From: Microbacteriaceae bacterium UBA4731
GTDB lineage: Bacteria; Actinomycetota; Actinomycetes; Actinomycetales; Microbacteriaceae
Reading direction: 5' to 3'
DNA: 14,458 bases
Assembly (NCBI GenBank): GCA_002404115.1
Contig: DHJB01000055.1
Coordinates: 53,060-67,517, forward strand
Shown piece after piece: positions 1 through 5,238 of this stretch. The position numbers were made by a program, and so were the translations under genes. Each line of letters opens with the position of its first letter. The first letter of the stretch is position 1. Below the pieces are notes generated by a model, which had not been told where the DNA came from, searched no databases, and saw only the letters and a program-made list of their open reading frames with translations.

Positions 1-141
1 GTCTCGGACCGGACCGCGTTCTTCAACATCGCCGGCACCGGCAAGCCGGGCAAGCTGATCGAGTACGACGACACCACCACGATCTTCTCGAACCCCAGCG
101 TGCAGTCCACCGAGGACTACGTCTCCGGCCGCTTCGGCTAA
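1..141 (+). CDS. pstB: Phosphate ABC transporter ATP-binding protein PstB, 3' end only
   Basis: Only the last 46 codons and the TAA stop lie in the window. The peptide begins [20 protein letters not shown] and ends [11 protein letters not shown]. The 'DRTAFFN', 'GKLIEYDDT', 'IFSNPS' and '[10 protein letters not shown]' stretches are the characteristic C-terminus of PstB, the ATPase of the high-affinity PstSCAB phosphate importer at the cytoplasmic face of the membrane. The Walker motifs lie upstream, outside the window. PstB is normally the last gene of pstSCAB, which fits the long inverted repeat that follows 34 nt after the stop. The identification rests on this tail alone but the tail is highly conserved in the family. 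Confidence 0.93.
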   Translation, partial: VSDRTAFFNIAGTGKPGKLIEYDDTTTIFSNPSVQSTEDYVSGRFG

Positions 142-175
142 CCCTCGCACCCCTCTCGCCGGCCCGCTCCCTTTT

Positions 176-256
176 CGAATTCGACGGAGATTCTGCCCAA
201 AACCGGGCAAAACCGGCGCCAGACGGCATCCGGAGCCAAAATCTCCGTCGAATTCG
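176..256. terminator. Long inverted repeat between convergent pstB and aminotransferase genes
   Basis: The arms CGAATTCGACGGAGATT (176-192) and AATCTCCGTCGAATTCG (240-256) are perfect 17-bp complements around a 47-nt centre. The centre holds its own small hairpin, TGCCC (194-198) with GGGCA (205-209), and a tandem copy of CAAAACCGG (198-206 and 208-216). It lies between the ends of two convergent genes, so a two-way terminator is the simplest reading. There is no T-run after either arm, so it is not a textbook rho-independent terminator. Confidence 0.6.
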
Positions 257-288
257 TTGGGCAGGCGGCCCGCAGCGGGCGCAGGCGG

Positions 289-1176
289 TCAGTCGGTGCG
301 GCCGAGGAGGAACGCGTTGAAGGCGCGGGTGAGCTCGGCGTCGACGGGGAAGGGTGCGCCGTCGAGTGCGGTCACGGCGACGGCCAGGCGCACGCTGGAG
401 ACCAGCCACGCGGCATCCGCAGCCCGCAGCTCGTCGACGGTCACGTCGCGGTATTCGACCTTCTCCCCCACGGCCGTGAGGTAGTCGAACAGGCTCTGCT
501 GGGTGGTGCCGTGCAGGATGGCGCCGCTCGGCGCCGGCGTGACGTAGACGCCGCCGGAGCGGATGATCACGCTCGAGGTCGGGCCCTCCATCACGTACCC
601 GTCGTGCGTGACGAAGATCGTGTCGTCGGCGCCGCGCCGCTTCGCTTCGCGCAGTGCGGCCATGTTGATGGCGTAGCTCAGCGTCTTGGCGCCCATGAGC
701 AGCCAGGGAGCCTGCTCGGCGACGCCGCGCGGGTAGCCGCGGTCGAGCGTGATGACGCGCACCCCGTTCTCCCGTGCCGCACGGTAGTCGGGCGCGGCGG
801 TCGCGTGCAGCCAGGCCGTCGGCGCAGGGCCGGCCTCGACGCCGCGGCTGAGCACGAATTTGAGCGCGAGCTCGCCGTCCTGCGGCAGCTTCGCAACCGC
901 GTAGGCGATGGCAGCGCGCCACTGGTCCGGATTCGGCACCGGCAGCTCGCAGATCTCCGCCGAGTTGCGCAAGCGGCTGATGTGCGGCTCGACTTCCTGC
1001 GGATGCCCGTTGACGACGCTGAGCGTCTCGAAGATGCCGTCACCGCGCTGGGTGCTCAGCTCCGCCACCCGCAGCGCGGGAGCCGACGAGTCGATCTCGT
1101 GGAACGTGTCCTCGAACGTGGTGCGGGTGGAGTCCGCGGGCAGCGGATCGATCAGCAGGGTGAAGGGCAGCGTCAT
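289..1176 (-). CDS. Class-IV PLP aminotransferase (aminodeoxychorismate lyase-like)
   Basis: A 295-residue fold-type IV PLP enzyme. The family covers 4-amino-4-deoxychorismate lyase (PabC, last step of p-aminobenzoate synthesis for folate), branched-chain and D-amino acid aminotransferases. Visible marks are RGDGIFET (44-51, N-terminal substrate-side loop), MGAKTLSYAIN (161-171) with Lys164 as the likely Schiff-base lysine, GADDTIFVTHDG (181-192) and VMEGPTSSV (194-202), where the Glu contacts the PLP ring nitrogen. Length and motif order are normal. The ATG is preceded by TAGGCT at exactly 6 nt and no Shine-Dalgarno site, suggesting a leaderless mRNA. The gene sits downstream of rskA but seems to have its own promoter. 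Actinobacterial homologues are usually called aminodeoxychorismate lyase; substrate cannot be fixed from sequence, so no symbol is given. Confidence 0.9.
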   Translation of the reverse strand: MTLPFTLLIDPLPADSTRTTFEDTFHEIDSSAPALRVAELSTQRGDGIFETLSVVNGHPQEVEPHISRLRNSAEICELPVPNPDQWRAAIAYAVAKLPQDGELALKFVLSRGVEAGPAPTAWLHATAAPDYRAARENGVRVITLDRGYPRGVAEQAPWLLMGAKTLSYAINMAALREAKRRGADDTIFVTHDGYVMEGPTSSVIIRSGGVYVTPAPSGAILHGTTQQSLFDYLTAVGEKVEYRDVTVDELRAADAAWLVSSVRLAVAVTALDGAPFPVDAELTRAFNAFLLGRTD

Positions 1177-1182
1177 GCCCCG

Positions 1183-1188
1183 AGCCTA
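1183..1188 (-). promoter_or_regulatory. -10 element TAGGCT of a leaderless promoter for the aminotransferase
   Basis: On the minus strand TAGGCT is followed by cggggc and then the ATG at 1176. A -10 hexamer ending 7 nt before the A of the ATG puts the transcription start on the start codon itself. No clear -35 box is seen. The same spacing recurs at three other genes in the window. Confidence 0.6.
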
Positions 1189-1202
1189 CTTCGAACGGTC
1201 GG

Positions 1203-2060
1203 TCAGCTCTGGATGGCCACGATCGGCGCGGAGGTCGGCTGCTTGGAGCCGCCCGTGGGCTCGACCGTCACGCCGACCTGGTCGCCGGCCTTCATCGTGC
1301 CGTCGAGCGCGCGCCAGACGATCCCCGTGCCGGCCGAATTGAACGTGCCAGCAGAGAAGGCCCCGGAGTCGTTCATGTACCAGAGCTGGTAGTCCTTGTC
1401 GCTCGGCAGCGCCGGGAGGTCCTTGATCATCAGGGCTGACAGGCCCAGCTCGCCCGACCAGACGAGCGTGGCCGGGTGGCCGTCCTTCGTCACCGTCGAG
1501 GCGCGCTTCGAGTCCGGTGCTGCGTTGATCTGCACCAGCGCGGCGGCCTGCTGCTGAACGAACTGGTTCGTGTTGAAGGCCTGGCCGACGAATGTGCCGC
1601 CCACGAACAGCACGATGGCCGCCGCGGCTGCCAGGAGGAAGCCGGCCGGCCGCTGGAACCAGCGGTTCCGGGCTCGTTCGGCGGCGCCAGTGCGCGTCGG
1701 CGAGGCTGAGCTCGCCGGCGGGGCGGATGCCGCGGGCACGGTTGCCGCCGGCTGTGCGGGCGCTGGGGCGGCATCCGGTGCCGTCGTCGCCGAAGCCGCG
1801 GTGGCCTCTGCCGCCGGCAGGGCGGGAAGTTGCGGGGTGGAGGCGATCTTCGCCATCAGCGCGGACTTGAGCGCCGCGGACGGCTGCACGGGGGCAGCGG
1901 CAAGGCCCAGCGCCACCGCGGTGTCGCTGAGTTCGGTGGCCTGGATCCTGGCCGGCTCCGACTCGGCGAGGTGCTTGTCGAACTCGGCCTTTTCCTCCAG
2001 GCTCAGGGCGTTCAGTGCGTAGGCGCCGGCCAGCTCCGCTGGGTTCTTTTTCTCGGTCAT
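1203..2060 (-). CDS. rskA: Anti-sigma factor of the RskA/RslA type
   Basis: A 285-residue membrane anti-sigma factor expected to hold the SigK-type sigma factor at the membrane. Residues 1-78 are the cytosolic sigma-binding part, with the typical start 'ELAGAYALNALSLEEKAEFD' (9-28). It has no HxxxCxxC zinc motif, as is usual for RskA. Residues about 80-130 are an Ala/Pro/Ser/Thr-rich linker, 140-162 a single transmembrane helix (FLLAAAAAIVLFVGGTFVG), and 165-285 the extracytoplasmic RskA domain, with 'LPALPSDKDYQLWYM' (215-229) and the 'VGVTVEP.GGS..PT' end. The ATG overlaps the TGA of the upstream sigma gene (ATGA), so translation is coupled. In mycobacteria RskA is cut by regulated proteolysis (Rip1) to free SigK; that this happens here is inference. 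Confidence 0.93.
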   Translation of the reverse strand: MTEKKNPAELAGAYALNALSLEEKAEFDKHLAESEPARIQATELSDTAVALGLAAAPVQPSAALKSALMAKIASTPQLPALPAAEATAASATTAPDAAPAPAQPAATVPAASAPPASSASPTRTGAAERARNRWFQRPAGFLLAAAAAIVLFVGGTFVGQAFNTNQFVQQQAAALVQINAAPDSKRASTVTKDGHPATLVWSGELGLSALMIKDLPALPSDKDYQLWYMNDSGAFSAGTFNSAGTGIVWRALDGTMKAGDQVGVTVEPTGGSKQPTSAPIVAIQS

Positions 2061-2521
2061 GACGCCACCCCCAATTCGTCTCTCAAACGGATCATTCCGT
2101 CGCGCAGCCGCGTTTTCACGGTGCCGAGCGGGATGTGGAGAAGCTCGGCGACCTCGCTGTGACTGTAACCGCCGTAGTACGCGAGGCTGACCGCCTGGCG
2201 TTGCAGTTCCGTCAGTCCGGACATCGCTTTCTTCACCCGTTCGTGCTCGATTCGTACTTCTACAGTCTCGGATACGTGGTCGTACTCCACCGCAAGGTCA
2301 CGGATGCCGATCTTGGTGTCCCGGTCGCGCCCGGCCTGCGACGCCCGAATCCGGTCCACCGCTCGCCTGTGCGCCATCGTCAGAATCCACGTTGATGCCC
2401 CGCCACGCCCGGCTTCGTACCGCGAAGCCGTCTGCCAGATCTCCAGGAAGATCTCCTGGGTCACTTCTTCGGACTGTGCATGATCGACGAGCAGGCGCTT
2501 GACCAGGCCAAGTACTCGCGT
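2057..2521 (-). CDS. sigK: SigK-like ECF sigma factor lacking its N-terminus (probably truncated)
   Basis: The 154 codons from 2521 to the TGA at 2057 match the SigK group. They begin TRVLGLVKRLLVDHAQ and run through 'EEVTQEIFLEIWQTASRY' (region 2.2-2.3), 'GGASTWILTMAHRRAVDRIR' (2.4) and region 4, 'LTELQRQAVSLAYYGGYSH' and 'IPLGTVKTRLRDGMIRLRDE' (-35-binding helix-turn-helix). The usual 35-45 residues before this, including the region 2.1 pattern 'GD..AF..LYD', are missing. None of the three frames upstream of 2521 encodes anything like them. The frame stays open upstream, but the nearest in-frame start I found is a TTG at 2746; it would add about 75 Arg/Pro-rich residues with no sigma character. 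The stop overlaps the rskA ATG. The end 2521 marks the limit of homology, not a known start codon. Either a pseudogene made by a deletion, or a gene with an unusual leader. Confidence 0.75.
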   Translation of the reverse strand, partial: TRVLGLVKRLLVDHAQSEEVTQEIFLEIWQTASRYEAGRGGASTWILTMAHRRAVDRIRASQAGRDRDTKIGIRDLAVEYDHVSETVEVRIEHERVKKAMSGLTELQRQAVSLAYYGGYSHSEVAELLHIPLGTVKTRLRDGMIRLRDELGVAS

Positions 2522-2627
2522 TCCATGACATTGGTTCGGTGCCGGGTGCCGGTTGGATTGGTCGGGCGCGAAATTCGCACAAACCGACCGGCGCGGATGC
2601 CGCGAGGCAGTGTGCGCGAAGTGTGAA

Positions 2628-2707
2628 GGTCGGGCCGCAGAACGCCTCTCGGCGCGAGGCCGCTCAAAGCGGCGAATATTGGAGCCCGGGGTTACTGCGG
2701 CCCGACC
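2628..2707. repeat. Nested inverted repeats in the sigK leader region
   Basis: GGTCGGGCCGCAG (2628-2640) and CTGCGGCCCGACC (2695-2707) form a perfect 13-bp stem. Inside it GCCGCT (2659-2664) and AGCGGC (2668-2673) form a 6-bp stem with a 3-nt loop, and GCCTC (2644-2648) could pair instead with GAGGC (2656-2660). The 263-bp stretch 2522-2784, between recognisable sigK and the next gene, holds no other feature I can support apart from an AT-rich patch (2707-2720) that reads TACAAT on the minus strand, a possible -10. The stem could be an attenuator, an operator or the remnant of a deletion. Confidence 0.55.
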
Positions 2708-2784
2708 ATAATCTATTGTAAACGAGGTCGGCCGGATGTTCGCCAACGACTGTTCGCCCGGGCAGTTCGTGCCTGGTCGACAGC

Positions 2785-3414
2785 CTAGTCGAGGGCCTGG
2801 TGACGCCAGAGCCGGGCGCAGGAGGCGAAATCCTGGGCCGTGGTCGAGAACCGGAGCGCGCGGGTGGTGAGCTCGGAGGACCGCACTGGTTCGGTGGCAT
2901 CCAGGTCGTCGGCGATGCTCGTGCAGCCGGCCGAGGTGACCCGGCAGAAGGCCGCGGCCCGGTCGAGGGCCACGGCGAAGTCGCCGGCGAACACGCCGCG
3001 GAGGATCTCGTCGGCGACGGCGATGATCTCCGCCGGGCCCGTCGGCACCTGGGCTCCCGCGACGACCGGGTCGATCGTGACGGCGACCTCGGTGCCGCGC
3101 TGGTAGAGGTAGGCGGTGCCTTCCGGGTCCTGGCGGATGAGCAGTCGCACGAGGTAGAGGCGCCAGAGCGCGCCGGGCAGGCTGCGCGGCGTTGCCCGCG
3201 ACCACAGCTCGGCGACCGCGTCGATGCCGTGCTCGTCGGTGTACGCGACCAGCCGTTCGACGATGTGAGGGTCCGGGTCGCTGCGCACCCGGGCGAGCAG
3301 GGCGTGCGCGGTCTCGTGCGCGATGATGTTGATCGCCGCTGGGTCGTCGCCGCCCTGGAACGATTCGAATTTGCTGCCGGAGAACTGCGTGGGCTTGTGG
3401 AAGTCGTCGGCCAT
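2785..3414 (-). CDS. Conserved actinobacterial protein with an HExxH motif, function unknown
   Basis: A 209-residue soluble protein, acidic and probably mostly helical, with no signal peptide or membrane segment. It begins MADDFHKPTQFSGSKFESFQ. Residues 33-37 are HETAH inside 'IIAHETAHALLARV', matching the HExxH zinc-metallopeptidase pattern; a possible third ligand is not obvious (EH at 61-62 is one candidate). From memory, close homologues in Microbacteriaceae exist and are often named 'DNA-directed RNA polymerase subunit beta'. Nothing here resembles RpoB, so I regard that name as an error. The ATG at 3414 is preceded by GAGAGGA at good spacing, which favours it over the upstream in-frame start at 3462. 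It is the gene directly upstream of the sigK remnant. I do not know its function. Confidence 0.85.
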   Translation of the reverse strand: MADDFHKPTQFSGSKFESFQGGDDPAAINIIAHETAHALLARVRSDPDPHIVERLVAYTDEHGIDAVAELWSRATPRSLPGALWRLYLVRLLIRQDPEGTAYLYQRGTEVAVTIDPVVAGAQVPTGPAEIIAVADEILRGVFAGDFAVALDRAAAFCRVTSAGCTSIADDLDATEPVRSSELTTRALRFSTTAQDFASCARLWRHQALD

Positions 3415-3461
3415 CGCATCCTCTCTGGTTGGGGCTGGTGCGCGTCTGGAGCACCACATCA

Positions 3462-3467
3462 ACGCTA
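3462..3467 (-). promoter_or_regulatory. Possible -10 (TAGCGT) for the HExxH protein gene
   Basis: TAGCGT on the minus strand fits TAnnnT and lies about 47 nt upstream of the ATG at 3414, which has its own Shine-Dalgarno site. A T-run sits just upstream; no clear -35 is visible. Weak evidence. Confidence 0.3.
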
Positions 3468-3494
3468 CCGAAAAAAGCTGGGATGAATCCGCGA

Positions 3495-3500
3495 TAGATT
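3495..3500 (+). promoter_or_regulatory. Possible -10 (TAGATT) for tRNA-Lys
   Basis: TAGATT in an AT-richer patch ends 9 nt before the mature tRNA 5' end, a usual position for a tRNA promoter with a short leader. No recognisable -35 box was found. Confidence 0.4.
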
Positions 3501-3509
3501 ATTACCCGC

Positions 3510-3582
3510 GGGCCTCTAGCTCAGTTGGTAGAGCAAAGGACTTTTAATCCTTGGGTCGTCGGTTCGAGCCCGACGGGGCCCA
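3510..3582 (+). tRNA. tRNA-Lys, anticodon TTT
   Basis: All four arms can be drawn. Acceptor GGGCCTC (3510-3516) pairs with GGGGCCC (3575-3581) including one T-G pair; D stem GCTC/GAGC (3519-3522/3531-3534) has AGTTGGTA in the loop; anticodon stem AAGGA/TCCTT encloses loop CTTTTAA (3541-3547) with TTT at 3543-3545; T stem GTCGG/CCGAC encloses TTCGAGC. Discriminator base A is at 3582. CCA is not encoded, as is common in actinobacteria. No att-like duplication of the 3' end is seen nearby. Confidence 0.97.
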
Positions 3583-3603
3583 CTGTCGCGCCGGCGTGGT
3601 CGG

Positions 3604-3696
3604 CTAGCTGCCGTCCTTGGCCAGCACCTGGTCGATCACGTACGCCAGCCCGGCGGCCGCCGTCGGCAGAGCGCTTTCCGAGAGCGTCTCCGTCAC
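3604..3696 (-). CDS. Possible small ORF (30 residues) after the HD-domain gene
   Basis: From a GTG at 3696 the minus strand reads VTETLSESALPTAAAGLAYV and ends IDQVLAKDGS before TAG. I include it because nearly every codon ends in G or C (about 28 of 30) and the composition is protein-like, unlike the shadow frames around it. It starts 4 nt after the TGA of the HD-domain gene. No clear ribosome binding site is seen. It could be a separate small protein, or the tail of the HD protein displaced by a frameshift; the frame runs open upstream through the end of that gene, but reads there as non-protein-like sequence. Confidence 0.35.
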   Translation of the reverse strand: MTETLSESALPTAAAGLAYVIDQVLAKDGS

Positions 3697-3700
3697 GGCT

Positions 3701-4237
3701 TCACAATGCCCGCCGCACGTTCCACTCCGCCAGGATCTCGGGGAGCGTCGTTCCGAGCTGGCGGGCTGCCGCGGCGCCGTCGTTTTCCCGGCGCCGCCGG
3801 GTGAACGGGTCAAGCTCCGCCAGCCGGGCCGGGTCGGCCAGGTCTGCAATGCAGGCACGCCTGACCTGCAGCGCGAGTGAATCGGCGCGGATCAATTGGA
3901 ATGAGATCCCCTCCGGCCCGTCGTCGGCGTGCTCGAAGGTCGCGACGGCCATGAGCGGGCGGTGGGGAAGCAGGACCCTGAGGTCCCTCATCACCGTCAC
4001 CGTGCCCACGAGCGTGTCGTGGAGTGCCGCCACGATCCTCGCGTTCACATCGCTCATCCCCGCCATCACCCGCAGCGGATGGTCGATGGCCGAATGCCCG
4101 TCCGCATCCACGTGCCCCGCATGCGCGAAACGCGCGAGCCGAATCGCCTCCGCCAGCAGGGCATCGGCTGACTCCGGATGCCACACGGCCCCCATCAGGT
4201 CGTGCTCGGCACTGCGTCTGGGGTCGGTCGTCTCCAC
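3701..4237 (-). CDS. HD-domain protein related to (p)ppGpp hydrolase-type phosphohydrolases, active site partly degenerate
   Basis: A 178-residue protein with the layout of small SpoT/Mesh1-like HD hydrolases: 'ARFAHAGHVDADG' (35-47), 'DHPLRV' (52-57), 'AALHD' (70-74), then 'IRADSLALQVRRACIADLAD' (116-135), where the family has 'RI.AD.LAL.VK.ADL.DN'. His53 and the His73-Asp74 pair are metal-ligand candidates, with an Asp in ADLAD as the last. The Glu-Asp that normally follows the HD pair (HDvvEDT) is replaced: the sequence reads HDTLVGT. That pair is needed for ppGpp hydrolysis in Mesh1/SpoT, so this enzyme may act on something else or be inactive. Start is GTG at 4237 with GAAGGG about 9 nt upstream. 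The substrate is not known. Confidence 0.75.
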   Translation of the reverse strand: METTDPRRSAEHDLMGAVWHPESADALLAEAIRLARFAHAGHVDADGHSAIDHPLRVMAGMSDVNARIVAALHDTLVGTVTVMRDLRVLLPHRPLMAVATFEHADDGPEGISFQLIRADSLALQVRRACIADLADPARLAELDPFTRRRRENDGAAAARQLGTTLPEILAEWNVRRAL

Positions 4238-4266
4238 GGGCGTGCCCTTCGGTCGGGTTCTGAGTT

Positions 4267-4307
4267 CGGTGATCCGCGGAACCCCAGTTTCCGTGGCCCG
4301 ATCACCG
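4267..4307 (-). terminator. Hairpin between the phosphatase and HD-domain genes
   Basis: CGGTGATC (4267-4274) pairs with GATCACCG (4300-4307), and inside it CGCGGAA (4275-4281) pairs with TTCCGTG (4289-4295) with one G-T pair; a 4-nt bulge (4296-4299) separates the stems on one side. It follows the phosphatase stop by 59 nt on the minus strand and precedes the HD gene. Probably a terminator for the phosphatase transcript. No T-run follows. Confidence 0.45.
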
Positions 4308-4366
4308 GCGCACTAGGGCCTAAAGTCCGTGCTCCAGCCTGCCGATGTGTCCAACTCCGACGGCGC

Positions 4367-5068
4367 TCAGTCGGCCGGCTCGACGCGCTCGACGCCGAAG
4401 CGATCCCGGAGCGCGTGAAAGTGGTCCACGGTCAGCCCGTGGCGCAGGAGGTACGCCTCCGCCCCGCCGAATCGCGTGAGGATGTGCAGCGCGTGGCGGA
4501 TCGCGCTCGACGGGCTGCCGAGGTGCAGCCGCAGCGCCGCCGCATACTCTTCGTCGCCGAGCCCCAGTGCCCGCAGTGCGGTTTCCGCCCACGAGCGCCG
4601 GGCTACGCCGACATCGGTCGCCGACAGGGCGTAGTCGTCGACGATGTCCTCCTCCGGCAGCCCTCCGGCCAGCAGCGCCAGCGCGACGACCAGGCCGGTG
4701 CGGTCCTTCCCGGTCGTGCAGTGCACGAGCACGGGCCCGGGCGAGTCCGCGATGGCGGCCACTGCTGCGGTCAGTTCTTGTCCGCGAGTCAGAATCATGG
4801 TCTCGTAGCTCTCTTCCAGCGTTCCGGTGACGGGGGAACCCTCCCGCGAGCGGTAGATCGGAATGTGGCGGATCGGAACGCGATGGCGGGCGAAGCCGCG
4901 TTCCTCGTCTTCGCGGAGATCCACGACGAGCGCGAGGCCCAGCCCGGTCAGGGCGGCGCTCCCGGCATCCGTGACTCCGTCGAGGCTGGCCGCGCGCACG
5001 AGCCACGGCGTGGAGTCCGGCCCGACCTGCCGCGCGTTGTACGTACCTTCGATGGCAATACTCGTCAT
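4367..5068 (-). CDS. Tyrosine-protein phosphatase (PTP/DSP type, MptpB-like)
   Basis: A 233-residue soluble phosphatase. The P-loop is HCTTGKDRTG (116-125): Cys117 is the nucleophile, Arg123 the phosphate-binding residue, and Lys121-Asp122 give the HCxxGKDRTG form typical of the Y_phosphatase3 group, which includes mycobacterial PtpB and lipid/tyrosine phosphatases. 'VVDLRE' (48-53) is the usual strand before the active site, and 'DDYALS' (144-149) follows it as in relatives. The start 'MTSIAIEGTYNARQVG' at the ATG 5068 resembles family N-termini ('GTYN.R.VG'); in-frame GTG codons at 5089 and 5086 are less likely. The ATG lacks a Shine-Dalgarno site; CATCCT lies 6 nt upstream, a poor -10. The substrate is not known. 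Confidence 0.9.
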   Translation of the reverse strand: MTSIAIEGTYNARQVGPDSTPWLVRAASLDGVTDAGSAALTGLGLALVVDLREDEERGFARHRVPIRHIPIYRSREGSPVTGTLEESYETMILTRGQELTAAVAAIADSPGPVLVHCTTGKDRTGLVVALALLAGGLPEEDIVDDYALSATDVGVARRSWAETALRALGLGDEEYAAALRLHLGSPSSAIRHALHILTRFGGAEAYLLRHGLTVDHFHALRDRFGVERVEPAD

Positions 5069-5198
5069 GCATCGAGGATGCCGCACCACGGTGAACGTCG
5101 CATGGCCGACAACCGACGAGGGCTTGAACGGTCCGGGAATCCCGCGGCCGCCGATTCAGGCAGGGCACCAGTCTCGGGGACCAATCAGCTGGTCCGGC

Positions 5199-5204
5199 TA
5201 TCCT
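5199..5204 (+). promoter_or_regulatory. Possible -10 (TATCCT) for the marP-like gene
   Basis: TATCCT fits TAnnnT and lies 34 nt before the ATG at 5239, leaving a leader of about 28 nt that carries the AGAGGGG ribosome binding site (5227-5233). No convincing -35. Confidence 0.35.
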
Positions 5205-5238
5205 GAGGGCTTTCTGCAACGTGTTAAGAGGGGAACGG

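Noticed and set aside
511..1392. Long plus-strand open frame opposite the aminotransferase
   Set aside because: Composition (Arg, Val, Asp, Gly-rich, no motifs) is that of an antisense shadow in high-GC DNA, and the minus-strand gene has a full PLP enzyme signature.
2057..3457. One 466-residue open frame on the minus strand ending in the sigma factor
   Set aside because: Its first 230 or so residues are an Arg/Pro/Gly-rich shadow of the HExxH protein gene on the same strand in another frame. Only the part from 2521 down has family similarity.
3510..3603. tRNA-Lys as an integration site for a mobile element
   Set aside because: No integrase gene, no repeat of the tRNA 3' end, and no shift in base composition next to it.
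4314..4322. Small palindrome TAGGGCCTA as an operator
   Set aside because: Only 4 bp per arm, between the phosphatase stop and the hairpin; expected by chance and without a partner site.
5221..5238. Alternative GTG start for the marP-like gene
   Set aside because: No ribosome site upstream, whereas ATG 5239 has AGAGGGG at good spacing; the extra residues are charged and would precede the first membrane helix.
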